Below, in pieces: positions 31,891 to 34,926 of a DNA stretch of 34,926 nt (position 1 is its first letter; the number at the start of each line of letters is the position of its first letter). The stretch is from NCBI GenBank assembly GCA_964353875.1, contig CAYGXU010000025.1, forward strand, positions 1 through 34,926. Direction: 5' to 3'. Both the position numbers and the translations under genes were made by a program. This DNA comes from MGNI01 sp964353875 (GTDB lineage Bacteria; Chloroflexota; Anaerolineae; Anaerolineales; E44-bin32). The notes beneath the pieces were generated by a model. That model searched no databases, was not told the origin of the DNA, and saw nothing but the letters and a program-made list of their open reading frames with translations.

Positions 31891-33267
31891 ATGATCGCAG
31901 AGCAACCAATCAAAATAATCCGACTCCCGGCGATGGATGTCCCTGTAATTGCCCAAGCGGATGTGGTGATCGTAGGGGGAGGTACTGCGGGATTTGTGGC
32001 AGCTATCGCTGCTTCCCGAACAGGGGCAGAAACGATATTGATCGAACAGGGTGGATATCTTGGGGGTGCCCTGACAGGCACTTATGTCTCTAATCCCGGA
32101 TCCTTTGTTGATTCTAGTAATCATCAAGTTATTAACGGGATTGCCTGGGAAGTCGTTGAAAGATTGGATAAAAACGGGCTTGCCATAATTGACCGAAACA
32201 AATACAAAGTTCAGATTTTCCCTGAAGCAGTCAAATCGATCGCGCTCGATATGCTGGTCGAGTCGGCGGTCAAACTATTTTTCTATAGCATGCTCAGTGA
32301 TGTGATCATGGAAAATGGCGTAATAACAGGAATAGTTATCCAGAATAAATCGGGGCGCCAGATCATTGAAGGAAAGGTATTTGTTGATGCAACAGGCGAT
32401 GCTGATCTCACAAAATTAGCAGGTGCGCCTACCGAAGAAATGCAAGTGGGTGAATTATGGCAGACTTCGATTGATTTAATCGTAGCCGATGTGGATGCAG
32501 CCCGAGTGGTTCAATGGGCGGATGAGAATCCTGGTGAAGCGATTTCACCTGAATTGGATTATTCTCATCGAACTCAAGCAATTCAACCCATGTTTACCCT
32601 CCTCATTCCGAATCCGGATACACAAATGATCGAAAAGGGTATTATCCACAAGGGTCCAATGCCAACGGTTAAACTCATGATCAACCGCAGTATTAGCCGT
32701 GTGCAGGGTTCTGTGGATATCGATCCCACCGATGTGTCTCAAATAACACAGGCTGAGATTGAGGGAAGAAAACGTGCTCTCGCCCATTTGGACTTCCTGA
32801 AGAAAAAGGTTCCCGGATTCGAAAGAGCCATTGTTGTGGGAGAAGCATTCTTGGGAGTCCGAGAGTCACGCCGAATAATCGGGGATTACCGCCTGACCAT
32901 TCAAGATGTGCGATCCAATGCCCGATTCCCTGATGTTGTCTTACTCAACGCGCGAGCGCTCGACCGGCATCTGGCAGGGGAACGCTTTGAGCTGATCTTT
33001 GTTGAGGGGAATCATGATATTCCATATCGCTCGTTGATTCCAAAAGGCGTGAAGAACCTTCTAGTTGCCGGGCGTTGTATCTCATGTGACCATGAATCAC
33101 ATGCCTCTTTACGCGGAGCGGCGACCTGTATGGGGATGGGTCATGCTTCCGGAACCGCAGCAGCCTTGGCCGCAAAAAACACAGGATATGTAAGAGACGT
33201 GGATATCAAACTGCTACAAGCGAAATTAATCGATCAAAAAATGATTCTTTCAACTGAACCATCATGA
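31891..33267 (+). CDS. FAD-dependent oxidoreductase (FAD_oxidored family)
   Basis: A 458-residue flavoprotein. The Rossmann dinucleotide motif DVVIVGGGTAGFVAAIAASR with ILIEQ (about 24-52) binds FAD, and GGYLGGALTGTYVSNPG follows, as in the PF12831 group. Other conserved parts are VFVDATGDADLTKLAGAP, FLGVRESRRIIGDY, and the C-terminal FAD-contacting NLLVAGRCISCDHESHASLRGAATCMGMGHASGTAAALA region. The frame is open to 31816 inside the previous gene; the ATG at 31891 fits the family. Substrate is unknown. A GH38 enzyme converges on it, so sugar-acid or glycan breakdown is one guess and no more. Confidence 0.9.
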   Translation: MIAEQPIKIIRLPAMDVPVIAQADVVIVGGGTAGFVAAIAASRTGAETILIEQGGYLGGALTGTYVSNPGSFVDSSNHQVINGIAWEVVERLDKNGLAIIDRNKYKVQIFPEAVKSIALDMLVESAVKLFFYSMLSDVIMENGVITGIVIQNKSGRQIIEGKVFVDATGDADLTKLAGAPTEEMQVGELWQTSIDLIVADVDAARVVQWADENPGEAISPELDYSHRTQAIQPMFTLLIPNPDTQMIEKGIIHKGPMPTVKLMINRSISRVQGSVDIDPTDVSQITQAEIEGRKRALAHLDFLKKKVPGFERAIVVGEAFLGVRESRRIIGDYRLTIQDVRSNARFPDVVLLNARALDRHLAGERFELIFVEGNHDIPYRSLIPKGVKNLLVAGRCISCDHESHASLRGAATCMGMGHASGTAAALAAKNTGYVRDVDIKLLQAKLIDQKMILSTEPS

Positions 33268-33355
33268 TTTGGCAGCCATACCTTAATATCGATCTTTGCT
33301 TCTTACAAACTATTGATGGCTCAACACTTCCAAAAACATGCTGGGCATCTTTGAT

Positions 33356-33394
33356 AAAAAGCGAGATGCAGTTCACTCACCTGCGTTTACTCGC
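33356..33394 (-). terminator. Intrinsic terminator of the GH38 gene, overlapping its stop
   Basis: On the minus strand GCGAG and GCAG pair with CTGC and CTCGC (33394-33390 and 33384-33381 with 33371-33368 and 33365-33361), with an internal loop, then TTTTT (33360-33356). The gene's TAA stop lies in the internal loop. This makes a two-part stem with a proper U tract. Confidence 0.6.
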
Positions 33395-34926
33395 GAAATA
33401 TAACGGTCACAATCTCGGCGATTCCTACCTGTAGACTCACCCCTCCTGTGTCTTTATCCATTGACAAATCGGATAACTTACGCTCTGCCAGATTCACTAG
33501 CGCTGCTGAAGTAACTTGTTTAAAGGGTATCAGCGTCAGATGGATCGGTTGTCGCCCCGGATTGTACCCGCGCACTAGCCAGCCATTGCCATCCTCCGTC
33601 TTTTTCATCGCGCTGATAATAAAGGCGCCTTTTTCATTGTTTTCGGCATCTAATATGGAATGAACCGTCACAAACGAGCCTTTTTCCGGCAGACTTCCTG
33701 CGTGTAGCGATGTGGAGACCCCGCGCAGAGGGGTCTCAAAGGCATAGGCCAGTTCGTGTGGTGCAGTATTCTGTTGACTGGCATACGGACAGATGGAATA
33801 GTCAAATGCCCACTTTCCAATCATCTGTGCAGCGGGGGTTTCCATAAATGGCCCGGCGTGCCCGCGGCGGGTGCTGAGGTCGTCGCGCGAGAGCCACCCC
33901 ACACAGCGCAGCAAAGTCAGCGCGATTTCAGTTCCGTTATTGCTTTTCAGTACTTCCACTTCGGGCAGGCCACGATTGGCAACTGTGAGACCGCGCTTCC
34001 CCTCGGAAAGTTCAATGAAGGCGCGCTGGGGCATTTCTGGACGCGGGTCTTCGATCCAGGTTGAACGATTGAATTCAGGGATGCCGATTTTACGGCGGAC
34101 TATTTCAAAGTGACCGTCATAGTCAGCCATGTTTACTTGAAAAGGTGTAGGAAAGTGGACACGAACGCGATGGTCTTTAGCGCGGTTGTCCACTTCAGTG
34201 TGAATATCCACGCGGGCGACGCCGTTGATAAGTTTAATTACCGATTTGATGGGAATTTCCACCTTCTGACGCGAGCGGGATTTCCTGTCAGCGCTGAGTG
34301 ATGCGTGGGTGTGCAGTGATAGCATCAATGTCAGCGTTTGATGAACTCCACCTCGGTGGATAGAGACGCTCTTAAATCGAGAGACCGGCTGCAGATCGAC
34401 GAGTGGCGGGGCATAGTTGTACTCGTCGCCGCAATCGCCGCCATCGACAAAGTAGTTCAAGCTGCGATAATTTTCTCCGCTTCTTTTATCAGTCACGGAA
34501 AGCGTACCCGTGGGCTCAACTTCGACTCCGAAAAACTCGTTTTCAATGAAATAAGGCGGTCTGCTGGCCGGATTGCCTTGCAGACGTGTTATGAGCGCTT
34601 GCCCCCAGGATGTTCCGGCGATATGACCTGCAAGGGGCAACAGGGCGTGGGCTAGGAGCGGAATGGCGAGAGGGGTGCTTCGGCTTTCTATGGCACGAAT
34701 GTAGAATGTGCGCCAGCCCAGGCAAGGGATTTCGGGGGCGCTAAAAATGACCTTAACTACATCGGCAGTGCGAGCACGGACATGAAAAGAGGTTATAACG
34801 GGATCATCGAGCAAAGCCTGTACTTCTCTGACGCAACGCTCCCAAGCAACATTATCCGGCTCATCTTGGGAAAAGGTGACATCAAGTTGAGCGATAGTGC
34901 CAACGCGCCGGACACTGAAGGATCGG
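33387..34926 (-). CDS. Alpha-mannosidase-like GH38 protein, C-terminal part (5' cut by window edge)
   Basis: The frame stays open through the last base of the window; the residues before the TTG at 34814 read VAWERCVREVQAL, so the start lies outside. What is present (513 residues) is the C-terminal beta-sandwich region of glycoside hydrolase family 38: a linker domain, then IENEFFGVEVEPTGTLSV and SLNYFVDGGDCGDEYNY, FPTPFQVNMADYDGHFE, AFIELSEGKRGLTVANRGLPE and LTLLRCVGWLSRDDL near the middle. The catalytic barrel with the nucleophile Asp would be upstream. Predicted to release alpha-linked mannose. Base composition is GC-rich in places (for example 33841-33900) compared with neighbours, which may mark a transferred gene. 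Confidence 0.85.
   Translation of the reverse strand, partial: RSFSVRRVGTIAQLDVTFSQDEPDNVAWERCVREVQALLDDPVITSFHVRARTADVVKVIFSAPEIPCLGWRTFYIRAIESRSTPLAIPLLAHALLPLAGHIAGTSWGQALITRLQGNPASRPPYFIENEFFGVEVEPTGTLSVTDKRSGENYRSLNYFVDGGDCGDEYNYAPPLVDLQPVSRFKSVSIHRGGVHQTLTLMLSLHTHASLSADRKSRSRQKVEIPIKSVIKLINGVARVDIHTEVDNRAKDHRVRVHFPTPFQVNMADYDGHFEIVRRKIGIPEFNRSTWIEDPRPEMPQRAFIELSEGKRGLTVANRGLPEVEVLKSNNGTEIALTLLRCVGWLSRDDLSTRRGHAGPFMETPAAQMIGKWAFDYSICPYASQQNTAPHELAYAFETPLRGVSTSLHAGSLPEKGSFVTVHSILDAENNEKGAFIISAMKKTEDGNGWLVRGYNPGRQPIHLTLIPFKQVTSAALVNLAERKLSDLSMDKDTGGVSLQVGIAEIVTVIFRE

Noticed and set aside
1..34926. CRISPR arrays, insertion sequences, phage or toxin-antitoxin modules
   Set aside because: No regularly spaced repeats, transposase or integrase motifs, or typical toxin folds were seen in any frame.

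Overview
The window reads as ordinary chromosomal DNA of a free-living bacterium, most likely a member of the Chloroflexota (Anaerolineae-like). This is an inference from gene content. Supporting points are topoisomerase I fused to an N-terminal DUF5679 zinc ribbon, a divergent IleRS with HHGW in place of HIGH, a mevalonate-pathway decarboxylase in a bacterium, a Tat-exported YkuD L,D-transpeptidase, Pro/Thr-rich lipoprotein linkers and many small zinc-ribbon or two-TM proteins. No phage, insertion sequence, CRISPR array, rRNA or integrase was found.

Layout. 1-6500 (+): the end of an AlaX-type tRNA editing protein, ileS, then lspA-rluD-ltaE. 6590-6704: a promoter and a complete tRNA-Asp(GUC). 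6823-8353 (-): a lipoprotein, a possible small zinc protein and a stand-alone HD (p)ppGpp-hydrolase-like protein. 8561-14352 (+): dprA, a mannose-1-phosphate guanylyltransferase and topA, with dprA and the transferase 3 bases apart and topA 12 bases further on, then a two-TM protein ending at a long perfect hairpin. 14504-14971 (-): greA, whose promoter is divergent from a good promoter facing a decayed C-terminal piece of an aldehyde:ferredoxin oxidoreductase (15070-15273). 15698-17329 (+): the bifunctional NAD(P)H-hydrate repair enzyme, ending at a terminator shared with a convergent YtxH-like/two-TM gene pair (-). 18548-19630 (+): the L,D-transpeptidase. 19701-23295 (-): iscS, mnmA, a small membrane protein and a BMP-like lipoprotein. 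23629-24921 (+): enolase. 24958-25506 (-): a membrane double zinc ribbon protein. 25776-26462 (+): RadC. 26780-30749 (-): a mevalonate-pathway decarboxylase, an M50 site-2 protease, a HEAT-repeat protein and an AEC permease. 30975-33267 (+): a DMT/NIPA-like membrane protein and an FAD oxidoreductase. 33387-34926 (-): the C-terminal part of a GH38-type alpha-mannosidase, GC-rich in places and cut by the window edge.

Functional links. iscS and mnmA form a sulfur relay to tRNA wobble uridine: the desulfurase supplies the sulfur that MnmA installs. AlaX, IleRS, the tRNA, RluD and MnmA are all translation-quality or translation-supply functions. DprA, TopA and RadC concern DNA. The guanylyltransferase, L,D-transpeptidase, lipoproteins and LspA concern the envelope, and LspA would process the two predicted lipoproteins. 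The decarboxylase points to a mevalonate route for isoprenoids.

I did not find a clear new multi-gene system. The observations most worth checking are the AOR remnant behind an intact promoter, a possible +1-frameshifted small gene (18338-18548), probable leaderless transcripts, the DUF5679-TopA fusion and the HEAT-repeat/AEC permease pair.
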